57,001 bases of DNA from Gemmatimonadota bacterium (GTDB taxonomy: Bacteria > JAAXHH01), in assembly GCA_009837395.1 (NCBI GenBank), contig VXTP01000028.1:1-57001 (forward strand). The letters run 5' to 3'. How positions within the stretch are numbered: position 1 is the stretch's first letter; the number at the start of each line of letters is the position of its first letter. The notes under the pieces were generated by a model. The model was not told the origin of the DNA and made no database searches. It saw only the letters and a list, made by a program, of their open reading frames with translations. Positions 16,176 through 25,012 of the stretch are shown piece by piece. A program made the position numbers and the translations under genes.

Positions 16176-16525
16176 TCGCCGTCTTTTCCGTCTTTTCGGG
16201 TATACCTCTTCAATTCCTCGATGACGTCCGGCATGATGTCCAGCAACTTGCCCATGGGGCTGCTGGGCGAGTTCATGTGCAGCAGTTGCGCGCGGTCCTG
16301 CTGGATGACCAGGAAGGCGAGCGGTTCGACCGATACACCGCCCCCGGCTCCCCTCTTCTGATTGTCCTCGCCGCCGAATCCACCGGCGCCGAACCCCAGG
16401 GACAGCCTGGAAACCGGAACCACCCAGGCATCGCCGATCTGCATCGGCTTGCCCACGTGCACCTCGGTATCTGCGATCTGGCGCAGTTCCTCCAGCATGG
16501 TCTGGATCATTTCATTTACAGGCAT
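16169..16525 (-). CDS. GerW (YtfJ)-family protein
   Basis: A 118-residue protein. The plan is that of GerW/YtfJ proteins: an N-terminal helix, VGKPMQIGDAWVVPVSRLSL, a Gly-rich loop (GFGAGGFGGED, then GAGGGVSVEPLAFLVI) and a short C-terminal tail. In Bacillus the homologue is a spore germination protein, but the family is widespread in bacteria that never sporulate, where its role is unknown. The tail holds a duplicated KDG from a 9-bp tandem repeat (16180-16197). The start has GGAG 7 bases upstream. Convergent 7-bp overlap with the transporter gene. Confidence 0.8.
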   Translation of the reverse strand: MPVNEMIQTMLEELRQIADTEVHVGKPMQIGDAWVVPVSRLSLGFGAGGFGGEDNQKRGAGGGVSVEPLAFLVIQQDRAQLLHMNSPSSPMGKLLDIMPDVIEELKRYTRKDGKDGDQ

Positions 16526-16670
16526 GGTGGTCTCCGGTTCAAGCGGTCGTGATCGGTCGAATCAATATATATGACGGCCGGCGGCCTGTGCACGTGAATT
16601 TTTAACGCCGTCCCGGCTATACTGCAATTCGAGAAATCACGACATGCCCACGACGGTAATTAATTTTTTA

Positions 16671-16699
16671 TTGACGACTAACCGTATGTTGTGTATATT
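16671..16699 (+). promoter_or_regulatory. Strong promoter of lexA
   Basis: TTGACG, exactly 17 bp, TATATT. Predicted start near 16706, about 65 bases before the lexA ATG. LexA normally represses its own gene, so its operator should overlap this site; I could not identify it with confidence. Confidence 0.75.
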
Positions 16700-16770
16700 T
16701 TGCCGACAGCCGATATAGATCCTCAAGAATCACCATACCTCGCGCACGAAGCTTCAGGGAGTTCAACCTC

Positions 16771-17388
16771 ATGAAAGCGATGACGGAAAAGCAGCGGAAC
16801 GTTTACGATTACATACGTAAAAAGGTCGGCAAGATAGGGTATCCTCCCAGTGTCAGAGAGATCGCACAGCAGTTCGGGATCAGTACCCGTGCGGCTTACG
16901 ACCACCTACGGGCGATTGAGAAGAAGGGCCATATCCGTCGTGATCCCATGAAGCCCCGCGCCATAGAAATCGTTGGAGCCAGGGACGGGTCGGCGCCGGG
17001 TGCCGGTGACGTCGTCCGGGTCCCCCTCCTCGGCCGTGTAGCCGCCGGGTTGCCTATTCTCGCCGAAGAGAACGTCGAGGAGTACATGGATTTTCCGTCA
17101 GGCATGGTGAAGCAGGGCGGGAATGTCTTCGCTCTCGAGGTACACGGAGACAGCATGATCGAAGACGGAATCAAGGACGGCGACTACGTCCTGGTCCGTG
17201 AGCAGCCCGTGGCCGAGACGGGCGAAACGGTCGTCGCGCTGCTGGACGACGAGGCCACGGTCAAGCGATTCTACCGGCGCAACGACCGGGTCGAACTCGT
17301 GCCCGCCCATCCGACCATGGAACCCATTGTCACCGATGAGGTATCCATCGTGGGCAAGGTGGTCGGGGTATACCGCAGAATGGACTGA
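16771..17388 (+). CDS. lexA: LexA repressor, SOS regulator
   Basis: A 205-residue LexA of normal length. The N-terminal winged helix (YPPSVREIAQQFGISTRAAY, then HLRAIEKKGHIRRD) binds SOS operators. The C-terminal peptidase domain has the self-cleavage bond Ala92-Gly93 in GRVAAGLP, the nucleophile Ser128 in EVHGDSMI and the general base Lys165 in EATVKRFY. All catalytic residues are present, so RecA-stimulated autocleavage should work. The recognition helix STRAAYDHL differs from those of E. coli and Bacillus, so its operator is probably neither of those classic boxes. It is monocistronic, with its stop 10 bp from the convergent aldo/keto reductase gene. Confidence 0.96.
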   Translation: MKAMTEKQRNVYDYIRKKVGKIGYPPSVREIAQQFGISTRAAYDHLRAIEKKGHIRRDPMKPRAIEIVGARDGSAPGAGDVVRVPLLGRVAAGLPILAEENVEEYMDFPSGMVKQGGNVFALEVHGDSMIEDGIKDGDYVLVREQPVAETGETVVALLDDEATVKRFYRRNDRVELVPAHPTMEPIVTDEVSIVGKVVGVYRRMD

Positions 17389-17398
17389 GCGGCGGCGT

Positions 17399-18352
17399 TC
17401 AGGGAATGCCCCAGTTCCCCGGATTGAGCAGGTAGGGATCGTTCAGCGCCATATCTTCCAACGCCAGTAGTGTTTCCTCACTAAGGCCCTGTCCGTCCGA
17501 CACGGAAACGGCTTCATCCAGGTACGCGATTTTGTCGGCGCCGACGATTACGGTGGAGACGGCCGGGATCGACAGGACGAAGCGCAGGGCCAGTTCGGGC
17601 AGGCTGAAACGGGTCGCGGTCTGGATTTCGACCAGCCGGTCGATATGCGCGACGAGGGGCTTCAGCCTGTCGGGCATGAACCTGCTCTTCTCGGTCAGGG
17701 CGCCTTTCAGCAGTGCGGATCGCACGATGACGCCCACGCCGCACCGACGCGCCTCGGGAATGACGCGTACCAGGTATCGGCGGTCCAGGATGTTGCAGGG
17801 GATCTGCAGGGTGTCCCACCGCCCATCCTCGATGGCCGCAAGCGCCGCCTCTTCGCTGTAGGACGAATATCCCGCAAATCGGACCTTGCCTGCCTCCCGG
17901 GCCCTGTCGAGCTCTTCCATCACCTCGCCGTCCCGGATCATACGAAGTTCCAGCTCGAGAAGGTCCCGGCCGTGTACCTGCAGCAGGTCGATGTGGTCGG
18001 TCTGCAGCCTGGACAGGCTCCGGTCGATGGACGTTGCGATGCTCCGTCTCGATTCGGCGTAATCCAGCCCTTCTTCCAGCCGGTGCACGCACTTGGTGGC
18101 GAGCACGTACTCGGACCGCCGGCCCTTGAGCGCCCGGCCGATGATCTCCTCGCTGTTTCCGTACAGCGCCGCGGTGTCGATGAAGTTCACACCCGAATCG
18201 ATCGCCCGGTTGAGCAGGATCCGGGCGTCGGACTCCGCGGGCACGCCGGGTTCGCCGCCCGCCTTCAGGCCGTACTCCATGCCCAGCTCGACCGTGCCGA
18301 GGGAGACTTCGGAAACGCGCAAACCGGTTCGCCCCAGGATTCTATATCGCAT
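17399..18352 (-). CDS. Aldo/keto reductase
   Basis: A 317-residue NADPH-dependent oxidoreductase of the AKR TIM-barrel family, which reduces aldehydes and ketones. The catalytic tetrad is intact: Asp59 (NFIDTA), Tyr64 (ALYGNSEE), Lys87 (LATKC) and His127 (LLQVHGRD). ATG 18352 was chosen for its GGGGGAG site and the family N-terminus YRILGRTGLRVSEVSLGT; the longer frame to 18412 is not needed. It is the last gene of the seven-gene minus-strand operon, 23 bp after the deacetylase-like gene. Substrate unknown. Confidence 0.9.
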   Translation of the reverse strand: MRYRILGRTGLRVSEVSLGTVELGMEYGLKAGGEPGVPAESDARILLNRAIDSGVNFIDTAALYGNSEEIIGRALKGRRSEYVLATKCVHRLEEGLDYAESRRSIATSIDRSLSRLQTDHIDLLQVHGRDLLELELRMIRDGEVMEELDRAREAGKVRFAGYSSYSEEAALAAIEDGRWDTLQIPCNILDRRYLVRVIPEARRCGVGVIVRSALLKGALTEKSRFMPDRLKPLVAHIDRLVEIQTATRFSLPELALRFVLSIPAVSTVIVGADKIAYLDEAVSVSDGQGLSEETLLALEDMALNDPYLLNPGNWGIP

Positions 18353-18375
18353 CGTTCGACTCCCCCAAACGGCAT

Positions 18376-19332
18376 TCAGGCGTTCATCATGCTTACATGG
18401 TCCGCGACGCACCGGCCGAGGGCTTCGAGGTCGTAGCCGCCCTCAAGGACGGAAACCAGCCGGCCCCCGCACGCGTCTTCCGCGAAGTCCAGCACCAGGC
18501 GGGTCATGGCCCGGAAACCCGCGTCCGTGACCAGGGTGCCGGAGAGCGGATCGTCCATGTGGGCGTCGAATCCCGCCGAAAGGATAAGGAGGTCCGGCTG
18601 ATAGGCCTTCATGGCAGGCAGGACCGTGCCGCGCAATACATCGATGAAAACCTCGTCGCCGGATCCGGCGGAGACCGGGACATTCATCGTGTAACCCGCC
18701 CCTTCTCCCGTTCCCGTTTCCCGCTCCGCGCCGGTGAATGGATAGAGGGGATACTGGTGAACGCTGAAATAGTACACGGACGGGTCTTCCTCGAAAATCT
18801 CCTGGGTCCCGTTGCCGTGATGAACGTCCCAGTCCAGTACGGCCACCCGTTCCACCCCGAATCGAGACTGGGCGTAACGGGCCGCAACGGCGGCGTTGTT
18901 GTAGATGCAGAAACCCATTCCCCGGTCGGATTCGGCGTGATGCCCGGGAGGCCGGGTGACGCAGAATACGCGGTCTGCTTCCGCGGTCAACACTGCGTCG
19001 ACCGCCCGCATGGCCGCGCCGGCGGCCAGTCGGGCCACGGTCTCGGATGCGGAGGAAATGGTGGTGTCGCCGGTGGGCAGATTACGGTATCCCCTCCCGC
19101 ACCAGTCCACTACGGCGTCGACATAGGCCCCGTCGTGGACGGCCTTGATCCGCGCCTCGCCGGCCGGTGCGGGCGAAAGGCACAGCAGGTCGGCCTGCCG
19201 TGCGCCGTCGGGAACGTCGCCGGACAGGCCGAGTTGAGCCAACACGGAGGTCATGCGGTCCGGCCGTTCCGGATGGAAGGGACCCGTATCGTGCAGGAGG
19301 AAGTCGGGGTGGCTGATCAACGCGGTGGGCAT
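18376..19332 (-). CDS. Histone deacetylase-family zinc deacetylase
   Basis: A 318-residue member of the HDAC/acetoin-utilisation/acetylpolyamine amidohydrolase superfamily. It would remove acetyl groups from lysine side chains, polyamines or related amides in the cytoplasm. The active site looks complete: His131-His132 (PPGHHAE), zinc ligands Asp169 and His171 (DWDVHHGNGTQ) and Asp256 (SAGFDAHMDDP), and Tyr300 in EGGYD. ATG 19332 gives the usual start ISHPDFLLHDTGPFHPERPDR; the long upstream open frame overlaps the DUF4175 gene and is an artefact. Its place between DUF4175 and an aldo/keto reductase in a MoxR/Bat operon is unexpected. Confidence 0.92.
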   Translation of the reverse strand: MPTALISHPDFLLHDTGPFHPERPDRMTSVLAQLGLSGDVPDGARQADLLCLSPAPAGEARIKAVHDGAYVDAVVDWCGRGYRNLPTGDTTISSASETVARLAAGAAMRAVDAVLTAEADRVFCVTRPPGHHAESDRGMGFCIYNNAAVAARYAQSRFGVERVAVLDWDVHHGNGTQEIFEEDPSVYYFSVHQYPLYPFTGAERETGTGEGAGYTMNVPVSAGSGDEVFIDVLRGTVLPAMKAYQPDLLILSAGFDAHMDDPLSGTLVTDAGFRAMTRLVLDFAEDACGGRLVSVLEGGYDLEALGRCVADHVSMMNA

Positions 19333-19385
19333 GTTGTCGCGACAGGGGCGAAGGCCTCCGGGAGCGGAGACCGCCGGCCGGACCT

Positions 19386-22300
19386 TCAGTTGCGGTTCCC
19401 GTTCCTGGAGAGATTCTCGAAATAGTCGTTTACCAGGTCCCGGTAACCCGGCGGGACATCCTCTTCCCGGGCGAGGTAGAGCCGTTCCCTCCGGCGCATA
19501 TCCCGTACTTCCGCGCGCAGGCCATCGTAGTAGTCCACGAGACTGCGGGCCATGTTGAGGTGGAGCTCGTTCCATGCTCCCCGGTCGATCTTCCACGGTT
19601 CGTCGCCCAGGGCAATCGCCCGGTCCAGGTCGTCCTGCAACTGCCGCGACTCCCCGGACATCTGCGGGACCTGTCCCGAAAGGTCCCGAAGGCGTTGCAG
19701 CTGACGCTGGTAATCCCGCGAGATCTCGTCGAGCGTCTCTGAATTGGGAATGCCGCGGTTCAACCGGTAGAGCCGGCGTTGCAGTTCCTGCCATTCGGAC
19801 ATGGCCTCCCGCGCGCTGTCCTGTGTCCTGGCGAGATGGTCCATGTCCCGGGTGATCAACTTGTCCCGCGCGGTGCGGACCATTTCCGCGAGCCGGTCCA
19901 GCGCCGCGGAGATCTCCGTCTCCGTGCGGGCGGACTGGTCCAGGGAATTCCGGTTCAAGAGCCGCTTCGACCGCTCGATATCTTCGCTCAACCGTTCCTC
20001 GTCGATCATCTCGACGGCCCGGTCCGCCGCCGCCGCCGTCTCGGGCTGCACCCGGGACGCACTCCTGGCGAGGAAATCCAGGTCTTCCTCGAGGCGTTCG
20101 AGGTCCGAGCGGATCTCCTCCTTCGCCCCTTCAAGCCCCCTCATCCGATCGCGCAGGAACCGGTCCAGGCGCCGCTCCTTCGATGTTTCGTCCAACCCGC
20201 CGCGCCGTGAATCGATTGCGTCCAGGCGATTGAGAATGCCCTCGAATCCACCCTCTTTCTCGTCCTTCAGCGCGTTGACGTTCCGTTCGAGTTGTTCCTG
20301 CCGGACGGCCAGCTGGTCCGCCTGCTTGACGGCTTCCCGCGCCAGTCGCTCCAGCGACGCACCCTGGGCCCGCTGCAGCTGGCTGGAAGCGTCGGCCAGA
20401 TGCCGTGCGGCCTGGGCGCCGCCCTCCGCCGCCGTCTGGAGGCGGTCCCTGCGCATTTGTTCGATCGACTCGCCCATCGACTCGGAGCTCTCGCGCAGGT
20501 CGCGGTCCGCCTGATCCAGCATGGGGCGTTGCGCCCCCGATTGCGTGCCGCGCGCGTCCGAGGGATTCCTGGCCCCGGAAAGCGACCGGGCGATCTCCTC
20601 CGTCTCCGCCCTGAGATCCCGCTGGGTCCTGGTCAGCCGGTCCAGTTCCCTCCGGCGTTCGGCTTCCGGACGTTCTTCGTCGTCCGCCAGTTTCTGCATC
20701 CGTTCATTCACGCGCTGTTGGCGCCGGGCCAGGTCCTGTACCCGTTGCTGGTGCTCGTCGATGCTCTGCTCCCGCTCCCGTTCCAGGGCCGGTTGATCCG
20801 GGACTTCGTACCTGTTCCGCTCGTCGTCCAGCTCGAGTTCGGAGGTGTCCGACAGGTCGAGCGGGGCCCTTCCCGACCTGCCGCGTTGCTGGCTCACCGT
20901 GAACTCCCGCATCTGCGCGTCGAGCCTCGTGAGGTACATGAGCGCCTCGCGTTCGTGTTTAAGGGCCTCGTCGACCGCACCGGAGCGGAGTGTTTCGGAA
21001 GCCGCCGCCATCGGCGCCTGCACGAGTTCCAGCGTTTCGACCATCTTCATCGCTTCCTGCGAGAACCCGACCATGAATCGCATGAAAGAGAGTGCTTCTT
21101 CCACCTGCCCCCGCAGTCCGTCCTGTACCTCCGCGATGGCCTCGAGGTCTTCTTCCACCCGCGTATCGGGTGCTGCCGCGAGCGTCCGCTTGACCCGCCA
21201 CGTCGCAGAGATGATCTCCTTCTGCTTGCGGGAGAGCTGCCTCGTCTGCATCATGTCGTCCCCGGCTCCTCCCCCGCCGCCGCCTCCTCCGCCTTCAGCC
21301 TGGCGGTAGGTTGCATCGAATGGCTTGATTTCGATGAAGTAGATATCCGTAGCGGACGTGCCGGCTTCGCCCCTTCGGTCGCCCGCCTCCGCGTAGTAGG
21401 CGACGAAATCGCCCGGCTGGACCCCAAGGTTCTCTAAGTAGACCACGTGTTCCCCTTCCCAGACCGTGCCGCTCGATTCGCGCTGCAATGCGCCCAGGTC
21501 CACCATGACTTCGTCGCCGCCGTTCACCGCGTAGTTGAGGGAAAAGGTCGCCAGGCCGAAGTCGTCCTCGGCCTCGGCGCGGATGATGACTTCATCGACG
21601 GGGGAAACGCGCGTGTCTCTTTGCGGTTCGAGGATGGCCACCCGGGGCGGGCGGTCCTGCAGCGCCCGGAGGTAGTATTCCACCGGGTCGTCGTTCGCGA
21701 AGCCGTCCGAGTCCACCACGTGTATCGAGTAGGAAAGGTCCTCGCGCACGACGAAGGATCCCTCGAGGTCCTCTCCGCCCACCGCCAGCTCGACGGACCG
21801 GCCGTCGCTGAAGCGCATCGCGCCGGAAACCACCGGTTTGCTCGCCGTAATGCGCAGGGCGACCCGCGTGCCCACCGGCGCCGTGATGTCTCCGCGGTCT
21901 TCCTCGGTCTTCGAGACGAGTTCCATGTAGTCCGGGAATTCGTACCTGGCGTCGATCCGTTCGACATAGGGCGGATCGATGGCAGTGATCCGGTATTCAC
22001 CCGACCGGGTTTCGGCCACGGCGACGTAGTAACGCGCGTTGTCGACGATCCCGTGGATGTCGCCGGCGAAAGTCCGTTCGCCGTCCGTCGCGTACAGTTC
22101 CTGCGTGGTCCAGTTTTCGTCCTGTCCGAACCGGACGAACAGGCTCGGGTCCGGGGCAAGACCGCTGCCGAGGATGGCGGTGACGGTCAGGCTGTTTCCG
22201 CGTCTTACGTGCGTGTCGCCTGGTTCGACCCGTATGCCCCCGGGCAAGGCCGGTTCCAATTGGGTCCACGACACCAGCCGGAGGGCGGAACGGCCAAAAT

Positions 22301-22811
22301 AACCGGGTTCAAGCAGGATCAGGACGGCGAGGACAAGAACGGCGCCGGCCGCGGCAGCCTGGACGCGGGCGTGGCGCCTGCGATCCACGATCTTCTTGTA
22401 TTCGATCTGCTCGGTGTAACCGGCGACGTACTCCAGCACCTGGTCCATCAGGTCCTTCTGGGATCGCCGGAGGTGCGTGTCGCCGTATTCCACGGCGCTG
22501 ACCAGGGCGTCGTTAAACGCGGGATGCCGTTCTTCAATGTATCGGGCGACCTGCAGGTCCGTGGGCGACTGGCGGAGCGGCGCGAGCAGAAACCTGAAAG
22601 CGAGCCAGCCGAGGACTCCCGCGGCGGCGGACAGGTAGAGGATCCTGGCCAGACCGCCGGGATCGAAGAAATGTACGGCCGTTACGCCGCAGAGGAAGAG
22701 CATGACCGCGGCGATCGCGATGACCGAGACGCCGCGAATGACCAGCATGGCACGCCAGCGGCGAAGTACGCTCCGCAGACATTCCTGAAGGATGGATCGT
22801 TCCGTCGACAT
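19386..22811 (-). CDS. DUF4175-type large membrane-anchored coiled-coil protein
   Basis: An 1141-residue protein. Three hydrophobic spans lie near residues 21-47, 56-78 and 149-168. A beta-rich, probably periplasmic region follows to about residue 500, then a run of nine glycines near residue 507, then some 600 residues of highly charged helix rich in Arg, Glu and Gln with many heptad-like patterns, ending FENLSRNGNRN. This plan matches DUF4175 proteins, which often sit beside MoxR, DUF58 and BatA genes. Their function is unknown; a structural or envelope-stress role is suggested by context. It begins 3 bp after the BatA-like gene, so the two are coupled. Confidence 0.75.
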   Translation of the reverse strand: MSTERSILQECLRSVLRRWRAMLVIRGVSVIAIAAVMLFLCGVTAVHFFDPGGLARILYLSAAAGVLGWLAFRFLLAPLRQSPTDLQVARYIEERHPAFNDALVSAVEYGDTHLRRSQKDLMDQVLEYVAGYTEQIEYKKIVDRRRHARVQAAAAGAVLVLAVLILLEPGYFGRSALRLVSWTQLEPALPGGIRVEPGDTHVRRGNSLTVTAILGSGLAPDPSLFVRFGQDENWTTQELYATDGERTFAGDIHGIVDNARYYVAVAETRSGEYRITAIDPPYVERIDARYEFPDYMELVSKTEEDRGDITAPVGTRVALRITASKPVVSGAMRFSDGRSVELAVGGEDLEGSFVVREDLSYSIHVVDSDGFANDDPVEYYLRALQDRPPRVAILEPQRDTRVSPVDEVIIRAEAEDDFGLATFSLNYAVNGGDEVMVDLGALQRESSGTVWEGEHVVYLENLGVQPGDFVAYYAEAGDRRGEAGTSATDIYFIEIKPFDATYRQAEGGGGGGGGGAGDDMMQTRQLSRKQKEIISATWRVKRTLAAAPDTRVEEDLEAIAEVQDGLRGQVEEALSFMRFMVGFSQEAMKMVETLELVQAPMAAASETLRSGAVDEALKHEREALMYLTRLDAQMREFTVSQQRGRSGRAPLDLSDTSELELDDERNRYEVPDQPALEREREQSIDEHQQRVQDLARRQQRVNERMQKLADDEERPEAERRRELDRLTRTQRDLRAETEEIARSLSGARNPSDARGTQSGAQRPMLDQADRDLRESSESMGESIEQMRRDRLQTAAEGGAQAARHLADASSQLQRAQGASLERLAREAVKQADQLAVRQEQLERNVNALKDEKEGGFEGILNRLDAIDSRRGGLDETSKERRLDRFLRDRMRGLEGAKEEIRSDLERLEEDLDFLARSASRVQPETAAAADRAVEMIDEERLSEDIERSKRLLNRNSLDQSARTETEISAALDRLAEMVRTARDKLITRDMDHLARTQDSAREAMSEWQELQRRLYRLNRGIPNSETLDEISRDYQRQLQRLRDLSGQVPQMSGESRQLQDDLDRAIALGDEPWKIDRGAWNELHLNMARSLVDYYDGLRAEVRDMRRRERLYLAREEDVPPGYRDLVNDYFENLSRNGNRN

Positions 22812-22814
22812 GGA

Positions 22815-24977
22815 TCACCTGTGCGTTCGGTTCGCCAGCAGGGTCTCTCCGAGCATCAGGGCAATGAGCGTGAACCCCAGGATCCACCAGAGCCCCTGGC
22901 GGCGTTCGACTTCGGCGTCCCGGACAAACCGGGCCAGCGACTCGGTTTCCCGCGATTCCGGACTCACGGCCACGGGGTTGATCAGCGCCGCGGCGAAGGC
23001 TTCCGCGTCCATCCTGGTGAAGTCGGATTCACGGGTGTCGAGGTTGACCGCGAAAGTTTGCTGTCCTCCCTCCGACTGCACCCGGTACAACCCCGGTTGC
23101 CGCGTCTGCGTGAACAGCTTCCTGCCTGACCGGGAAGTTCCCACCGGGACCTGCTCGCCGGATGGAAGTACCACGTGTTGCACGTCGTCCGGCAGTCTGA
23201 CGGCCTCTCCCGCCAGCCGGTACAACCCGGCCCCGCGCTCGTGCATCGTTCCCCGGAGGGCGAGGTAGTCTATACTCTCGTACAGAAAAGGTACGAACAC
23301 CTCCCGTATGGGAAAATCGGTCCACGCAAGGTCGAAGGTGGAAAGGACCAGGAACGTGCGGCCGTTTCCCAGGGGCTTCTCCGCCACGGCGGCGGCGCCG
23401 TCATCGAAGCGGGCCGGGACCGACGCCGAGGAGTCGGGTTCGAACCGTGCCGTGCGGTAGAACCGTACCGTACCGAAATCACCGTGCCGGGGACCGGAAA
23501 AGGGCTGGAAGACGGGGTGCTGGTAATTCACGTCCGTCAGCAACCGGTACCGGTCTCGCGGACCGTCCGGAGACGATGGCGATGCTATGCGCCCGGGCAG
23601 CAGTTCGCCGAAGGATGAATTAAATATACCGGAAGATACGGCGGGATTCAAGGCGATTATCAGACTGCCGCCCGAGCGAACGTACCCGGTCAGCCTGTCC
23701 TTCGCGGCCCTCGGCAGGACGGACAGGTTGGCCGAGATGACCACGTCGTATTCCGACGGATCGACCTCGGTCAGCGCGTCCGGCGACCGCACGTCCACGA
23801 CGACCGGCGGGTCCCGGCGTAGCGACAGCGCCTGGGACAGGTAGTACGCGGCCTCCGACGGGCGGTTCGGCCGCGTTCTTTCCTCCAGGCAGAGCACCCG
23901 CACGGGCGTAGGCGCATTCACGGTGAAGTAGAACCGGTTGTCCACCGGCAGCCCGTCTTCTCCCAGCATCACCTCGCCCGTATTCGTGGCCGATCCGAAA
24001 GTCTGCCGGAAGATCTCCACCCGTCCGGAGTGCGGGGGAATATCGACCCGCCGTTTACCGGTCTCGATACCGTTGACCCGTAGCGTCACCTCCTCCCGGA
24101 AGGGGGTCTGTCCGAAGTTCCGGATCCGGACGGCCACGTCCAGGGTACGGCCATCCGCGGACAGGACGCGACCCTCGCCGGCCGGCGTGCGGCCCTCCCC
24201 GGCCGGCGCGGCCGAAGATTCCACGCTGGCGGCGGCCGAAGATTCCACGCCGGCAACGGTAGGGATCTCCACGCCGGTGACGGCTGAATTGTCGTCCTGC
24301 GCGTCCCCCACGTCGATCATCCGGAGCTGGACGCCCGGACTGAGCTTCCATCCGCCGGACCGTGGATTCCAGCCGGACTGCTTATAATCGGAAACGAGGT
24401 AGACCGTCCGCCGGTCGAAGTCCGACCCGCTCAGCTGGTCGTCGGCGGCGCGCAGCGCTTCCACATAGTCCGTCGCCTGGAATGTCGCGTTGACCTCGGC
24501 GTCCAGCAGCGCGTGCAGTTCGGAGTGGCTCGACCCGAGTTCCCGGATGACCCGCGCCTGTACGGCGAAGGTCAGCAGCGCCGCCTGATCGCCGGTCTGC
24601 AGCTCGTTCAGGATCTCCGCCGCCCGCCGCTTCGCCAGGGCGATGCGGTTCCCGAATCCCATGCTGTAGGAGGTATCGACCAGGATGGCCACCGCTTCAG
24701 GCTGGGTGCCCGCGAAAACGGTTTCGTCCTGATCCCGGAGGAAGGGCCGCGCGAAAAGCACGGCCAGCAGCGCGCAGGCCGCCATGCGCAGCAGCAACAG
24801 CAGGAGGCGGCGGAATCGCTGCTGGCGGACGATGGCCCGTTGGGACGAAATGAGGAAACGGACCATGCTGAACACGTGGATCCCCGCCCGCTGCCTTCGC
24901 ACCAGGTGCAGGACCAGCGGGACGGCCGCGCCCAGCGCGCCGAAGAGGAACGTGAGGTTCAGGAAGGCCAGGTCCAT
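22815..24977 (-). CDS. BatA-like membrane protein with von Willebrand A domain
   Basis: A 720-residue protein. The N-terminal BatA signature (two membrane spans within residues 1-80, with the motif FSMVRFLISSQR between them) leads into a VWA domain with the metal-binding MIDAS motif DTSYSMG (Asp101, Ser103, Ser105). The remainder has CARDB-like and glutamine-amidotransferase-like regions, and a single C-terminal span (GLWWILGFTLIALMLGE). Such proteins accompany MoxR AAA ATPases and DUF58 proteins and are thought to act in envelope stress tolerance. A repeated AGEGR/VESSA linker lies near residues 242-265. It starts 35 bp after the DUF58 gene. Confidence 0.85.
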   Translation of the reverse strand: MDLAFLNLTFLFGALGAAVPLVLHLVRRQRAGIHVFSMVRFLISSQRAIVRQQRFRRLLLLLLRMAACALLAVLFARPFLRDQDETVFAGTQPEAVAILVDTSYSMGFGNRIALAKRRAAEILNELQTGDQAALLTFAVQARVIRELGSSHSELHALLDAEVNATFQATDYVEALRAADDQLSGSDFDRRTVYLVSDYKQSGWNPRSGGWKLSPGVQLRMIDVGDAQDDNSAVTGVEIPTVAGVESSAAASVESSAAPAGEGRTPAGEGRVLSADGRTLDVAVRIRNFGQTPFREEVTLRVNGIETGKRRVDIPPHSGRVEIFRQTFGSATNTGEVMLGEDGLPVDNRFYFTVNAPTPVRVLCLEERTRPNRPSEAAYYLSQALSLRRDPPVVVDVRSPDALTEVDPSEYDVVISANLSVLPRAAKDRLTGYVRSGGSLIIALNPAVSSGIFNSSFGELLPGRIASPSSPDGPRDRYRLLTDVNYQHPVFQPFSGPRHGDFGTVRFYRTARFEPDSSASVPARFDDGAAAVAEKPLGNGRTFLVLSTFDLAWTDFPIREVFVPFLYESIDYLALRGTMHERGAGLYRLAGEAVRLPDDVQHVVLPSGEQVPVGTSRSGRKLFTQTRQPGLYRVQSEGGQQTFAVNLDTRESDFTRMDAEAFAAALINPVAVSPESRETESLARFVRDAEVERRQGLWWILGFTLIALMLGETLLANRTHR
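24208..24250. repeat. 19-bp direct repeat in the BatA-like gene
   Basis: GCGGCCGAAGATTCCACGC occurs at 24208-24226 and 24232-24250. The 24-bp period keeps the reading frame and duplicates a VESSAA linker in the protein. A second small duplication (AGEGR) lies alongside. Confidence 0.8.
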
Positions 24978-25012
24978 GGCGCGTACCTGCGGGGCGATGC
25001 GCGGGTGAAGCC

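Noticed and set aside
16677-16693. LexA operator candidate AAC-N5-GTT in the lexA spacer
   Set aside because: Only three bases per arm, no extension, and no second copy near other genes. It does not match the Gram-positive or E. coli SOS box.
19333-19794. 154-codon N-terminal extension of the HDAC-like gene
   Set aside because: It overlaps the DUF4175 coding end and lacks family likeness; ATG 19332 gives the normal start.
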